A stretch of 42,206 bases of DNA from Novacetimonas hansenii JCM 7643 (GCF_000964405.1 NZ_BANE01000009.1:1-42206), one strand, 5' to 3'; positions 25,860 through 34,045 are shown, numbered from the stretch's first letter. Numbers and translations are program-made. The notes: generated by a model from the sequence alone, not told the origin.

Positions 25860-27155
25860 ATGACAACGTTCGCCGATCTTCATCTTGCGGAGCCGCTGCT
25901 GCGTGCCCTCAACGAGGAAGGCTATACCACGCCCACCCCGATTCAGGCTGGTGCAATCCCCTATCTGCTTCAGGGGCGTGACCTGCTCGGGCTGGCGCAG
26001 ACCGGCACTGGCAAGACGGCGGCCTTCGCGCTGCCGATCCTCAATCACCTGCTGACCAGCAAGGGCCGCGCCCACCCCAAGGGGGCGCGTGCGCTGGTGC
26101 TTGCGCCGACGCGCGAACTGGCGTCACAGATCGCGGACAGCTTTGCTTCGTATGCGCGGCACATGAAGTTCACCCATGCCGTGGTCTTCGGTGGCGTGGG
26201 GCAGGGACGACAGATCGAGGCCCTGCGTCGCGGCGTTGATGTGCTGGTTGCAGCCCCGGGCCGTCTGCTTGACCTGATGGGGCAGGGGCATGTCGATCTT
26301 GCCGGGCTTGAGATCCTTGTCCTTGACGAGGCTGACCGGATGCTCGACATGGGCTTTGTCCGCGATATTCGCAAGATTGTCGCCACCCTGCCGACCGATC
26401 GCCAGACCCTGCTGTTTTCCGCGACGATGCCCAAGAGCATCTCCGAACTGGCGCATGGCCTGTTGCGTGATCCCGCCACGGTACAGGTGACACCGCCGTC
26501 CAGCACGGTGGACCGTATCCGTCAGGCTGTCATGTATGTGGACACGGGCAACAAGCGCGAGGCGCTGAAGCTGCTGGTGGACTCGCCCAAGGTTGAACGC
26601 GCTGTCGTATTCACCCTGATGAAGCATGAGGCCAACAAGGTTGCCGCGTTCCTGAATGAACATGGCATCACGGCGGAAGCCATCCACGGCAACAAGTCGC
26701 AGGGTGCGCGTGAACGTGCGATGTCGGGTTTCCGTTCCGGCGCGGTGAAGGTGCTGGTTGCCACCGATATCGCCGCACGTGGCATTGATGTCGATGACGT
26801 AACGCATGTCTTTAATTATGACCTGCCGAATGTTCCCGAAAGCTATGTGCACCGCATTGGTCGCACCGCGCGTGCGGGGCGTGATGGCTGGGCCGTTTCG
26901 CTGTGCGATGCAGAACAGCGTGCATGGTTGCGCGATATTGAAAAGACGATCGGCAAGAAGATTCCGGTCGTGTTGGAACATCCCTATCATTCCGAGGCGG
27001 CGGCTAATTCCACGATGCGTCCTCCGGTGCTGGGCGGTGGTGGTCGCGGGCGTGGCGGTCGCTCGGGCGGTGGCGGCGGCAATGGTCGCGGCGGTCGTCC
27101 CGGTGGTCATGGTGGTCATGGTGGTCCACGCAGCGGGGGGCGTCGCGTCGCCTGA
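25860..27155 (+). CDS. DEAD-box ATP-dependent RNA helicase, RGG-tailed
   Basis: 431 residues. Motifs in order: Q motif TPTPIQ, I AQTGTGKT, Ia PTRELASQ, II DEAD in VLDEADRMLDMGF, III SAT, V ATDIAARGIDVDDV, VI HRIGRTARAG. After about residue 390 the tail becomes Gly/Arg-rich (repeats of GGGGRGRGGRSGG type) and ends SGGRRVA, a typical non-specific RNA-binding extension as in RhlE proteins. The start at 25860 has AGGAGG. RhlE-like proteins act in ribosome assembly and RNA decay, often at low temperature. I leave the gene symbol open because the RhlE, DbpA and SrmB subclasses cannot be separated with certainty by eye. Confidence 0.95.
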   Translation: MTTFADLHLAEPLLRALNEEGYTTPTPIQAGAIPYLLQGRDLLGLAQTGTGKTAAFALPILNHLLTSKGRAHPKGARALVLAPTRELASQIADSFASYARHMKFTHAVVFGGVGQGRQIEALRRGVDVLVAAPGRLLDLMGQGHVDLAGLEILVLDEADRMLDMGFVRDIRKIVATLPTDRQTLLFSATMPKSISELAHGLLRDPATVQVTPPSSTVDRIRQAVMYVDTGNKREALKLLVDSPKVERAVVFTLMKHEANKVAAFLNEHGITAEAIHGNKSQGARERAMSGFRSGAVKVLVATDIAARGIDVDDVTHVFNYDLPNVPESYVHRIGRTARAGRDGWAVSLCDAEQRAWLRDIEKTIGKKIPVVLEHPYHSEAAANSTMRPPVLGGGGRGRGGRSGGGGGNGRGGRPGGHGGHGGPRSGGRRVA

Positions 27156-27180
27156 TGCGATAACGCGTATGCTATGACGC

Positions 27181-27215
27181 AAAAGCCCGCATCCATCCCG
27201 GATGCGGGCTTTTTG
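27181..27215 (+). terminator. Intrinsic terminator of the DEAD-box helicase gene
   Basis: Perfect 11-bp stem AGCCCGCATCC (27184-27194) with GGATGCGGGCT (27200-27210), loop ATCCC, followed by a run of Ts (27210-27214). An A-run precedes the stem, so it may also work on the other strand. It begins 29 bp after the helicase stop. Confidence 0.93.
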
Positions 27216-27481
27216 TATTTAAACCTTCCCATGATGTATGGAAAAGTAAGAGAGAAAGTAAGTATATCCGTCCGTCAATAGGTTTTCTGGTGCGTTCAGT
27301 GGCTTATGTCAGTAAAAACATCATGAATACAGATTGTATATAAAATTATTATTGTATTGGGGAGTTGTGCGGAAATATAAGGCAGATATTGCTTATATGG
27401 CAGCATCTCTTGGTCCGGTATTCCGGTTCACATATCGTCGATGTTTTGTGAAATAAAAACTTGGCCGTGCAGAACGGCGCA
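27216..27481. other. AT-rich spacer before tRNA-Ser
   Basis: About 265 bp with no credible open frame. The composition is lower in GC than the helicase gene. It lies next to the 3' end of the tRNA gene, which is the usual side for phage integration, but I see no repeat of the tRNA 3' end within it. Confidence 0.4.
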
Positions 27482-27571
<90 letters not shown>

Positions 27572-27637
27572 ATAGACGCTTGTTTAGCTAGGTATTCCGC
27601 TGCCGTCTAGGGGTGGGGCGTACAAAAACCGCTGTCT

Positions 27638-27930
27638 TCATGGGGCTTCTGTGCCTGCTTTTGTGCCGACATGCAGCACGGGGTCCAACTCATCTGCTGT
27701 CAGGACAAACAGGTAGATCTCGGTCGTCGTGACCGAGATGTGCCCCCGATGGCGATTCAGCCGGTAGATGTCCCCACCGGCCTTGAACCACCGGATGACG
27801 AAGGTCACGGATGCGGAAGTGGGAAAACGGCATGCCCCTGGCTGCATACCATGCGGCGACGCAGCGCATGGTGTGTCCGTAATTCGAGGTCGCATTGCGA
27901 TAGGCGACGATATCGCGGTTGGGGAACCCC
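27638..27930 (-). pseudogene. Tyrosine recombinase (integrase) C-terminus, frameshifted
   Basis: Two minus-strand frames carry consecutive parts of an integrase catalytic domain. The upstream frame gives FPNRDIVAYRNATSNYGH and then FSHFRIRDLRH; the next frame continues FVIRWFKAGGDIYRLNRH and TTTEIYLFVLTADEL. Together they match the H-x-x-R, GH and Tyr boxes of tyrosine recombinases, with the first His replaced (RDLRH for HDLRH) and LGH replaced by RGH. The frame break lies at about 27800. The N-terminal half is missing. It cannot encode an active enzyme. Its place beside a tRNA gene fits the remains of an integration module. Confidence 0.75.
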
Positions 27931-27937
27931 TGACGAT

Positions 27938-28201
27938 ATGGACCGCCTGATCGTGTTGATGCGCATGGACCAGACGCCTCTTGCAGATCTGATGCTTGCG
28001 GAGAGGCTGAATGGCGTGCAGAACACAGGCCTTGCACCGCGCGATATCGCCAACCGTGACAGCCAGTATATTGCGGCCGACATGTCTCACAGCCGCCTTG
28101 GTATCCTTGCGATTGGTGACAGTCCGATCGGATGGCGCAGGCCCTACCAGAATGCAGTCGCCCCCGGCCAAGGACCAGGCGATGGAGAGACCGAATTATG
28201 A
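27938..28201 (+). CDS. Possible 3' end of a phage gene, 87 codons
   Basis: The open frame from ATG 27938 reads MDRLIVLMRMDQTPLADLML, then GVQNTGLAPRDIANRDSQYI and GILAIGDSPIGWRRPYQNA, ending GETEL. The composition is protein-like, and its TGA overlaps the ATG of the tail-spike-like gene as ATGA, as is usual for coupled phage genes. The start is not supported by a good ribosome-binding site. It may be the truncated C-terminus of a longer gene cut at the junction with the integrase remnant. I do not recognise the family. Confidence 0.4.
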   Translation: MDRLIVLMRMDQTPLADLMLAERLNGVQNTGLAPRDIANRDSQYIAADMSHSRLGILAIGDSPIGWRRPYQNAVAPGQGPGDGETEL

Positions 28202-29697
28202 AACATATTGCGCTGGCGCTTTCCCTGCTGGTTCCCATCAGCGCGCAGGCGCGTTCCCCGGTGCCTCCATCCCAATGGACGCAGAACTATATCCCGTCGC
28301 TTGCGGATTGGAAGTCTGCGCTGCTCTATAACGGAGTGCCGCTTGGGCAGGCGTTGGAAAATGAAATCCTGCGCGCCAGCGATGGGGAAGCGCTCAAGCT
28401 GAACAGGAATGATGACACTTCCATTAACCAGATCCTGACAACGCCAACAATCCATGGTGGCGCCGCAATGGGGCAGAGCCTGACGACACCGACCATCAAT
28501 GGCGGCATCGCGACAGGGCAAGTGCTAAGCAGACCTACGATTACGAACGGCACGGCAGTCGGGATGAATATCGGTGCATCCACCTCCACTCCGCTCAATG
28601 CTCCTGATGCACGCCTGGTGTCCGACAAGTTCGGGGAAGCCCTGTCTGTTCTGGATTTCGGGGCGAAATGTGATGGCATGACCGATGATACGGTGGCCTT
28701 CAATGCGGCGACTGCTGCGGTTGCAGATACAAAAACCGGATCTGGTGGCAGTGTCCTGCATCACGTCCTTATCCCTGGTAAAGCCTGTGTCATTACCGGA
28801 ACCGTCAATCTGCCGCGTGGGGTCTGGCTGTCGGGAACCGGTATGTCAGGATCAGAACTGATCTTTGGTGATAATTCCCAGATTCTTTTTACAGGGAATA
28901 ACGTCACGAACTCATGGGTCGGAAGCCGATTGTCTGATCTGTATATTAACGTCAGCGGTGTAACATCGGCACAGAAATACCCGATTGATGCGGCCACCAA
29001 TGCGCCTGTTTCATCCCAGATCGACCATCTTCAGATCGAGGGCGGTACATATTACGGGATCGACATGTCTGGGAACAATGTCACGGTCGATACCGTCTTC
29101 ATTCAGGGTGTGAAAGCAGTCGGCATCCGTGTCGGGCATGGATCGACAGGGGGGAATAATACGGACCCGAGGATCATCAATACCACGGTAAGTGGTGATT
29201 ATTTCGCGGGCGCTACTAATGCGTCATCTGCCATTCTTACCGAAATACTGGATGCTGGTGGCCTGACGTTACAGAACAACGACATGGTTGGCGGAAAGAT
29301 CGGGACCCTTATTAACCCGCAGGCAAAGCAGACCGTTTTTCATATGTTTGCATCCAATACGGTCCTTTCGGATTCCGCGCAGCAATATGGGATGGAAATT
29401 GATACGGGGGCCGCGACTTCCACGGCATCAGACATGAAATTCGATGGGTCATGGACCGCTAACGCGCAGAGCATGAATGTCGCCATCAATAATAATGGCG
29501 GGGGCAACGTCAATGGGTACATGTTCGTGGGGCATCGCTTCTACCTGGCGAATGGTGACGCATTCCATGCCGGGACGGGTGTGCAAAATGTTACTATAAC
29601 AGGCAGCCAGTTCTGCGGTAACAGTTCTTCTGGAACAGGCGTTTTTATATCGAAGGGCGTTTCAGGGTTCATTATCACGAACAACCGCATGCCCTAA
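28198..29697 (+). CDS. Tail-spike-like beta-helix protein with signal peptide
   Basis: 499 residues; ATG at 28198 with GGAGAG eight bases upstream. The first 18 residues (MKHIALALSLLVPISAQA) look like a Sec signal peptide. Three 15-residue repeats of pattern Q-x-L-x-x-P-T-I-x-x-G-x-A-x-G span residues 78-122. At about 158 the motif LDFGAKCDGMTDDTVAFNAA marks the pectate-lyase-3/tail-spike domain (Pfam PF12708 type), followed by beta-helix-like strands with many Asn, Gly and Thr. It ends at TAA (29695-29697), but the same frame stays open to 30135, so the original gene was probably longer. It may be a phage receptor-binding spike or an exported polysaccharide-binding protein; no catalytic residues can be assigned. 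Confidence 0.72.
   Translation: MKHIALALSLLVPISAQARSPVPPSQWTQNYIPSLADWKSALLYNGVPLGQALENEILRASDGEALKLNRNDDTSINQILTTPTIHGGAAMGQSLTTPTINGGIATGQVLSRPTITNGTAVGMNIGASTSTPLNAPDARLVSDKFGEALSVLDFGAKCDGMTDDTVAFNAATAAVADTKTGSGGSVLHHVLIPGKACVITGTVNLPRGVWLSGTGMSGSELIFGDNSQILFTGNNVTNSWVGSRLSDLYINVSGVTSAQKYPIDAATNAPVSSQIDHLQIEGGTYYGIDMSGNNVTVDTVFIQGVKAVGIRVGHGSTGGNNTDPRIINTTVSGDYFAGATNASSAILTEILDAGGLTLQNNDMVGGKIGTLINPQAKQTVFHMFASNTVLSDSAQQYGMEIDTGAATSTASDMKFDGSWTANAQSMNVAINNNGGGNVNGYMFVGHRFYLANGDAFHAGTGVQNVTITGSQFCGNSSSGTGVFISKGVSGFIITNNRMP
28429..28563 (+). repeat. Three tandem 45-bp coding repeats
   Basis: Within the tail-spike-like gene, three consecutive units of exactly 15 codons encode the same pattern, reading LTTPTIHGGAAMG, LTTPTINGGIATG and LSRPTITNGTAVG after their leading Gln-x. 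DNA identity between units is lower than protein similarity, so they are old duplications under selection for structure, probably one turn of a repeated fold each. Confidence 0.75.
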
Positions 29698-30135
29698 TCC
29701 TGTGGGGGCGAGGGGACAGGCAATTCTGCCATAGGGGTTTCAGCAGCAGGCGCAAACGATCATACGGTCATTGTCGGCAACGACATGAACGGCATCGCGT
29801 ATCCGATCAGTTTCACCGTCAGCGATGCGGACGTGGTGGCGGCAGAAATCGCGCATAACATCGGCCCGGACAGAACAATGTCCATTATCGCAGCATCGAC
29901 CACATCTACACTTCCTGCGAATATCGCGGATTATGCCGAGTTTAATACGTCAGACGGGGCGACTGTGGAAACCTTGGTCGGCGGATGGTTTGGACGCCAT
30001 GTATTCCTGCATAATCAGACAAGTGGTTCCATCACTTTCGGTACCAATGCAAATATCTGCAATCGCTATATCCTTGCGAAATATGCATATGTAGAGGCGA
30101 TTTATACGCCGCGATCGTGCTGGTACCTGCACTGA
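29698..30135 (+). pseudogene. In-frame continuation of the tail-spike gene after an ochre stop
   Basis: Beginning with the codon after TAA at 29695-29697, the same frame runs without a stop to 30135 and encodes GTGNSAIGVSAAGANDHTVI, VGNDMNGIAYPISFTV and an end SCWYLH. The block HTVIVGNDMNG matches the beta-helix style of the upstream part, so this was its C-terminal domain. Translation could restart at ATG 29785 (116 residues), but no ribosome-binding site precedes it. Alternatively two small indels near 29695-29715 rather than one point mutation broke the gene. Confidence 0.65.
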
Positions 30136-30515
30136 TGACGCGCATTCCATCTGGCCCGAATGCCGCCATCTCCTATCGTCCGGCTTTTGCTGCGGGCATG
30201 ATCTCGCTCATGCTGCGCTTCTGATCGGATATGGAAAAGTAGCAGACGGGAGCGTGTGAACTCACCAACTTCTTCGTGCATGTGCAATGTGGTGCCAGTA
30301 ACCGGGCAGGTACACAACATATCGGTGTGGTGAAGGATGCGGCCAATCTGCTGCGTCTGGTGTCTTGCATCTACAACAACACACAGTTCGATGCGCTGGA
30401 GATGGGAAACGGATATATACGCTCCATCTCTGATGGCGCGTATCTGACCAATGCTGACGGCAGTATGTATGAGCTCACCGAAACGGGACAGGGCGGTGTA
30501 ATGGACGGGCGCTGA
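30135..30515 (+). pseudogene. Decayed phage structural gene, N-terminal part with two stops
   Basis: One frame from ATG 30135 (sharing a base with the previous stop, TGATG) reads SYRPAFAAGMISLMLRF, stop, SDMEK, stop, QTGACELTNFFVHVQCGASN, then FDALEMGNGYIRSISDGAYL and ADGSMYELT before ending at 30515. The order of blocks (opening near SYRPAFAAG, then a Lys-Tyr-x-Thr-Gly position, NFFVHVQGGASNR, GNGYIRFISDGG, YELTTP) recalls the N-terminus of large tail or connector-associated proteins of alphaproteobacterial phages. Stops TGA (30222) and TAG (30240) interrupt it, and the rest of the gene is missing. Confidence 0.55.
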
Positions 30516-30673
30516 TTATGTGCTCGGCTGGGGCTGGGGGCGATGCCTGCGCTGCATGGTGAAGGGTGGTCGGTCTGCTCAATAAACGAAACATTTCCCA
30601 GTGCAATCATCGTGGGCAACAGTATCGTCCTCGGTCCGGTACCCGCAGATGGGGTGGCACGACAGTAACCTAA

Positions 30674-30833
30674 GAGAGTGTTTGAAAACAAGTGCTTGAT
30701 AAAAAACAAGAAAAGTTTTTGGGTGCTGCCTTTTTTTTAAAAGGCAGCGTCTTCTGAAGCTTTTTAGAAAAAGCTTTACCAAAAACCTTTATAATTTCAG
30801 GGTGTTATCGAGCCTGACTTTTCAAACAGTCTA
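30674..30833 (-). mobile_element. MITE-like element, copy 2 (160 bp)
   Basis: Same family as the element at 5034, in reverse orientation: left end GAGAGTGTTTGAAAACA, right end CTTTTCAAACAGTCTA. It is flanked by TAA on both sides (30671-30673 and 30834-30836), a 3-bp target duplication of the TNA type known for the IS1031 group of IS5-family elements. It has inner stems CTGCCTTTT/AAAAGGCAG and AAGCTTTTT/AAAAAGCTT. It sits at the right edge of the prophage remnant. Confidence 0.8.
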
Positions 30834-30836
30834 TAA

Positions 30837-31120
30837 AGCCCGGAAGAAAGACCCTGCCATCTATGTAGTAGCAGGCGATACCAATGCGACCTTGGTATGC
30901 ATGCCCGTGTCCGTGTTCGGGGAGATGGGGCAGAAGATATGTGTCTTGCCCTTGGTGGGGGGCGCATTACCCTGTGTGCAAATATGGTACCGGTTTTGGC
31001 ACGTACGAAATTAAGGAAGTAATGCATGATGTTTTACAGGACCGGGGTGTCTGGGCAGGGGGGCTTCGGTCCATGGTTCTGGTGGCAGGTGAACCGGGGC
31101 CTGCACGCAGGGGGCCGGGC
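30837..31120. other. Region between the MITE-like copy and the MFS gene
   Basis: An open frame on the plus strand (about 30837-31014) reads KKDPAIYVVAGDTNATLVCM and has a protein-like look, but it begins inside the repeat and has no start signal; I treat it as a possible fragment of unknown origin. The MFS promoter must lie here. An in-frame ATG at 31022 with AAGGA upstream is an alternative start for that gene. Confidence 0.35.
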
Positions 31121-32380
31121 ATGAGCGAACACGACCCCGGCGCTCATCGCACTCCTGCTACAGTTCTTGCGCCCCAAGGCTGGTCGCCTGCGGTGATCCT
31201 GCTTCTTGGCGTGGCGGGGATGCTCGATTTCATAGATCGTTTTGTCTTCTCTGCCGCAAATGATGCGATCAAGCATGATCTTCACCTTTCTGATGCCACG
31301 GTGGGGCTGTTGGGCGGGACTGCTTTCGCCCTGCTTTATGGTGTGATGATCGTGCCTTTCGCCCTGATTTCCGATCGGGGATTTGCCGCACGGATGGCAT
31401 CTTTTGGTATCGCGATGTGGAGTGTCGCCACAGCCCTGATGGGATGTGCGCACATGATCGCCACCATGGCGGCAACCCGTATTTGCGTGGGGCTTGGGCA
31501 GGCCGCGTTTTCGCCTTCGTCCTCCGCGTTGAATGCAGCCTATTCCATACCGGAGAAGCGCAGCACGTCCTTTGCGGTTTCCTATGGCATCTCCTATCTC
31601 GGCTATGTCATCGGATTGGCGGGAGGAGGGTATCTGGTTGAGCATATTGGCTGGCGTGCGACATTTGCGGCTGTCGGCCTGGCGGGCATCCCGGTGGCGA
31701 TCGCGATGCACCTGTTCATCCCCGAACCCCCGATGCCGCACGTGGTGCGCAATGGGGAAAGCTGGCGGGCATTGCTGGCCAACCGGCCATTACGCGCCCT
31801 GCTCTTTTACGGGATGACGAGTCAGGTCGTAAGCTATGGGATCACCTTGTGGGGTGTTTCTTTTTATATGCGCTCTTTTGGCCTGTCATCGGGTGCCGCC
31901 GGTGCGTGGTTCGGCATCGGGATTGGTATCGCCAGCGTGGTGGGTACTTTCATCGGCGGACCGATTGCCGATCGTGTGGCGGTACGCTTCGGCTTTTCCG
32001 GTGCGATGCGTTTTGCCTTCTGGGCCTATCTTGTTGCCCAACCGTTCCAGATATTGCAGGTAATGACGCACTCGCTTGGTCTCTCGCTGGTGATGCTGGT
32101 GCTGACGACGGTGATCTCGGCCCTTTGTACAGGGCCGATCTATGGCGCGATCCCCACTGTGGTGCCTGTGCATCGCCGCGCCGCCGCGACGGGGTTGTAC
32201 GCGCTGCTTGCCAACGCTATCGGCATTGGCCTTGGGCCCCCGCTCTTTGGGTGGATCAGCGATCTGCTGACGCCGCATTTTGGCGCTGATGCCCTGCGCA
32301 TGTCGCTGCTGGTGGCGGCTGTTCTGGGGTTCTGGCCTGCGATACACCTTTTTCAGTTACAACGTCGCCTCCGGCAATAG
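31121..32380 (+). CDS. MFS transporter, spinster-like
   Basis: 419 residues from the ATG at 31121 (AGGGGG seven bases upstream); starts at 31022 and 31073 are possible. About twelve hydrophobic segments. The first reads VILLLGVAGMLDFIDRFVFS with the Asp-Arg pair seen in spinster-like MFS proteins. Motif A-like loops follow (ALISDRGFAARM), then RICVGLGQAAFSPSSSALNAAY and ISYLGYVIGLAGGGYL. The second half starts RALLFYGMTSQVVSYGITLWG and includes GGPIADRV. The substrate is unknown; relatives carry lipids, sugars or aromatic acids. It is followed by two polysaccharide-assembly genes, so a surface-related role is possible, but the spacing does not prove an operon. Confidence 0.88.
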   Translation: MSEHDPGAHRTPATVLAPQGWSPAVILLLGVAGMLDFIDRFVFSAANDAIKHDLHLSDATVGLLGGTAFALLYGVMIVPFALISDRGFAARMASFGIAMWSVATALMGCAHMIATMAATRICVGLGQAAFSPSSSALNAAYSIPEKRSTSFAVSYGISYLGYVIGLAGGGYLVEHIGWRATFAAVGLAGIPVAIAMHLFIPEPPMPHVVRNGESWRALLANRPLRALLFYGMTSQVVSYGITLWGVSFYMRSFGLSSGAAGAWFGIGIGIASVVGTFIGGPIADRVAVRFGFSGAMRFAFWAYLVAQPFQILQVMTHSLGLSLVMLVLTTVISALCTGPIYGAIPTVVPVHRRAAATGLYALLANAIGIGLGPPLFGWISDLLTPHFGADALRMSLLVAAVLGFWPAIHLFQLQRRLRQ

Positions 32381-32531
32381 GTGCTGGCATTCGGTTCTTT
32401 TCATCTATTCGGCCTGTTCATGAAAACCTGATGGGCGGCCGTATGAAAATGTGGAATAGGGGGCGGGGAATTTTTGATGGATATGGCCCGATCTCCACAT
32501 GGCCCGACCCGCCCCAACATCTGGAAACATT

Positions 32532-33854
32532 ATGCCCGACAGTGCCCGCATCCCTTGTCCCGCAGGTTCCTCATGGATGAAAAAACCTGTCGTGTGGGGG
32601 ATGTATGCATTCCCGCTTTTGCTGTGCTATGCGCTGGCGCCAGCCGAAATCCTTATCTGCCTGATCGTCGGCGCCTTTGTCGTTCACAGCGCCATATGTC
32701 GCGACTGGTCATGGGTGCGCCAGCCATGGTTCGTGCTGTCGGTCGTGCTGGGGGCGGATATCGCCCTTGCATCCGCCGCCACTGGGTCAGTGCATGCCGT
32801 CGTGCAATCCGTTCTGCTGTTGCGATACCCGGTGTTTGTCGCTGCCATGGCGTTTTGGATACTGAGCGATTCTAAAGACAGGCATCATCTTGCCAGGGCC
32901 TATGCGTGGGTGGCGATGTGGATGGTCGTCGGAAGCTGGCAGCAATATCTGTGGGGACGTAACATCATGGGGTATGGCCGGTGGGAAGACGGAGCCCTGC
33001 TGGGGCCGTTGTGGGCCCCGCGGGCGGGGCAGGCGTTGTTCATGACGGCGTTCCCGGGCCTGATGCCGGTCATCATTTCCCTTACGCAGCGGCGCACCCG
33101 TGGGGGGCTGCTGTGCGCGGGGGGGCTTCTTGTCCTTTTGATCCTGACTTTCCTATTGATTTCGCAGCGGATGCCGACACTGTTATTCCTGTTCGGCACC
33201 CTGTGCCTGGCCTTGATGGTGCGCCCCTTACGGCTGCCCTTTATCCTTGCCTGCGTGATTGGGATGGGCGGGATCGCGGTTTCGCCCGTTGTGGCGCCCC
33301 AGGCCTATAACAAGCTGGTCATCAGTTTCGAACACCAGATGCATGGTTTTGCTGACAGTCCGTACGGCATGCTGTTCATCCGCGCGGGGGTCATGGTGTC
33401 GGACCATCCATGGGTGGGAATGGGATATGACGGGTTTCGCATCAACTGTCCCAATCCGATCTATTTCCGGGGGCTGCCGGCCCTTGGCATTCCTGACGGC
33501 CCCCACGGCGGGGCGCCAGGCTGCAACCTGCATCCGCACAATTATTATATACAGGTTGCGACCATGGCGGGATGGCCGGGGGCGATCCTGTTCTGTCTGG
33601 TGGTCATCGCCATGCTGTATCCCATGGCAAGGGGATTGCGCGCCCATAGGGGGGCGGAACAGATGGTGATGTGCGTTCTGGCGTTTGTCATCATATGGCC
33701 GTTGCAGTCCACAAGTTCATTTACCACGCAGCCGACGGCCGGATGGGTGTTCATCGCGCTTGGCTGGGCGCTGGCGGCAACGCGCAAGGGATGCGACAGC
33801 GGCCACACCGGAGCGGACATACCGGACAAGGGGCACATGGGGCAGGGGACGTGA
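32532..33854 (+). CDS. O-antigen ligase/polymerase (Wzy/WaaL-like) membrane protein
   Basis: About 440 residues; starts at 32499, 32532 or 32577 (MKKPVVWGM) are possible and none has a strong ribosome-binding site. About ten transmembrane segments: VVWGMYAFPLLLCYALAP, LLVLLILTFLLIS and others. The large periplasmic loop contains HPWVGMGYDGFR and the family motif HPHNYYIQVATMAGWPG, found in Wzy_C/WaaL proteins. These proteins polymerise or ligate polysaccharide repeat units at the outer face of the inner membrane. A Wzx-like flippase is encoded 191 bp downstream. Polymerase versus ligase cannot be separated by sequence alone. Confidence 0.82.
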   Translation: MPDSARIPCPAGSSWMKKPVVWGMYAFPLLLCYALAPAEILICLIVGAFVVHSAICRDWSWVRQPWFVLSVVLGADIALASAATGSVHAVVQSVLLLRYPVFVAAMAFWILSDSKDRHHLARAYAWVAMWMVVGSWQQYLWGRNIMGYGRWEDGALLGPLWAPRAGQALFMTAFPGLMPVIISLTQRRTRGGLLCAGGLLVLLILTFLLISQRMPTLLFLFGTLCLALMVRPLRLPFILACVIGMGGIAVSPVVAPQAYNKLVISFEHQMHGFADSPYGMLFIRAGVMVSDHPWVGMGYDGFRINCPNPIYFRGLPALGIPDGPHGGAPGCNLHPHNYYIQVATMAGWPGAILFCLVVIAMLYPMARGLRAHRGAEQMVMCVLAFVIIWPLQSTSSFTTQPTAGWVFIALGWALAATRKGCDSGHTGADIPDKGHMGQGT

Positions 33855-33991
33855 AAACGGTGGGGGTAGTCTTACCGCCGGGAGCGTTTTACACTATGTC
33901 GCGATGGATAGCATTGCCTCTGGCCCGACCACGACGCACCTTGTGGACGTTCCCCGCCGTGACCGGCGGCAAGAGACGGAAACAAGCGTGA
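33851..33991 (+). CDS. Short coupled ORF, perhaps a glycosyltransferase N-terminus remnant
   Basis: GTG at 33851 overlaps the stop of the O-antigen ligase-like gene (GTGA), and the frame runs 46 codons. The first residues, MKTVGVVLPPGAFYT, are hydrophobic with a beta-strand pattern ending in PPGAFYT, like the opening of GT4-type glycosyltransferases. After that the frame turns basic (ARPRRTLWTF, GGKRRKQA) and stops. It may be a true coupled peptide, or what remains of a glycosyltransferase removed by deletion. The evidence is weak. Confidence 0.3.
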   Translation: MKTVGVVLPPGAFYTMSRWIALPLARPRRTLWTFPAVTGGKRRKQA

Positions 33992-34045
33992 TCATTTCCT
34001 TACCTGCCCGCATGCCGCCGACATACTCACCTGGCAAAGCGCCAC

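Larger units (their letters stand above)
27600..30670. mobile_element. Prophage remnant next to tRNA-Ser
   Basis: The segment between tRNA-Ser and the MITE-like copy 2 contains only phage-derived or broken material: a frameshifted integrase end on the minus strand, a possible end of a phage gene, a tail-spike-like gene with an internal stop, and a decayed structural gene. Replication, capsid and lysis genes are absent. I infer a large internal deletion that joined the integrase end to the tail end of a prophage. No attachment-site duplication was found by eye, so the outer limits are approximate. Confidence 0.7.
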
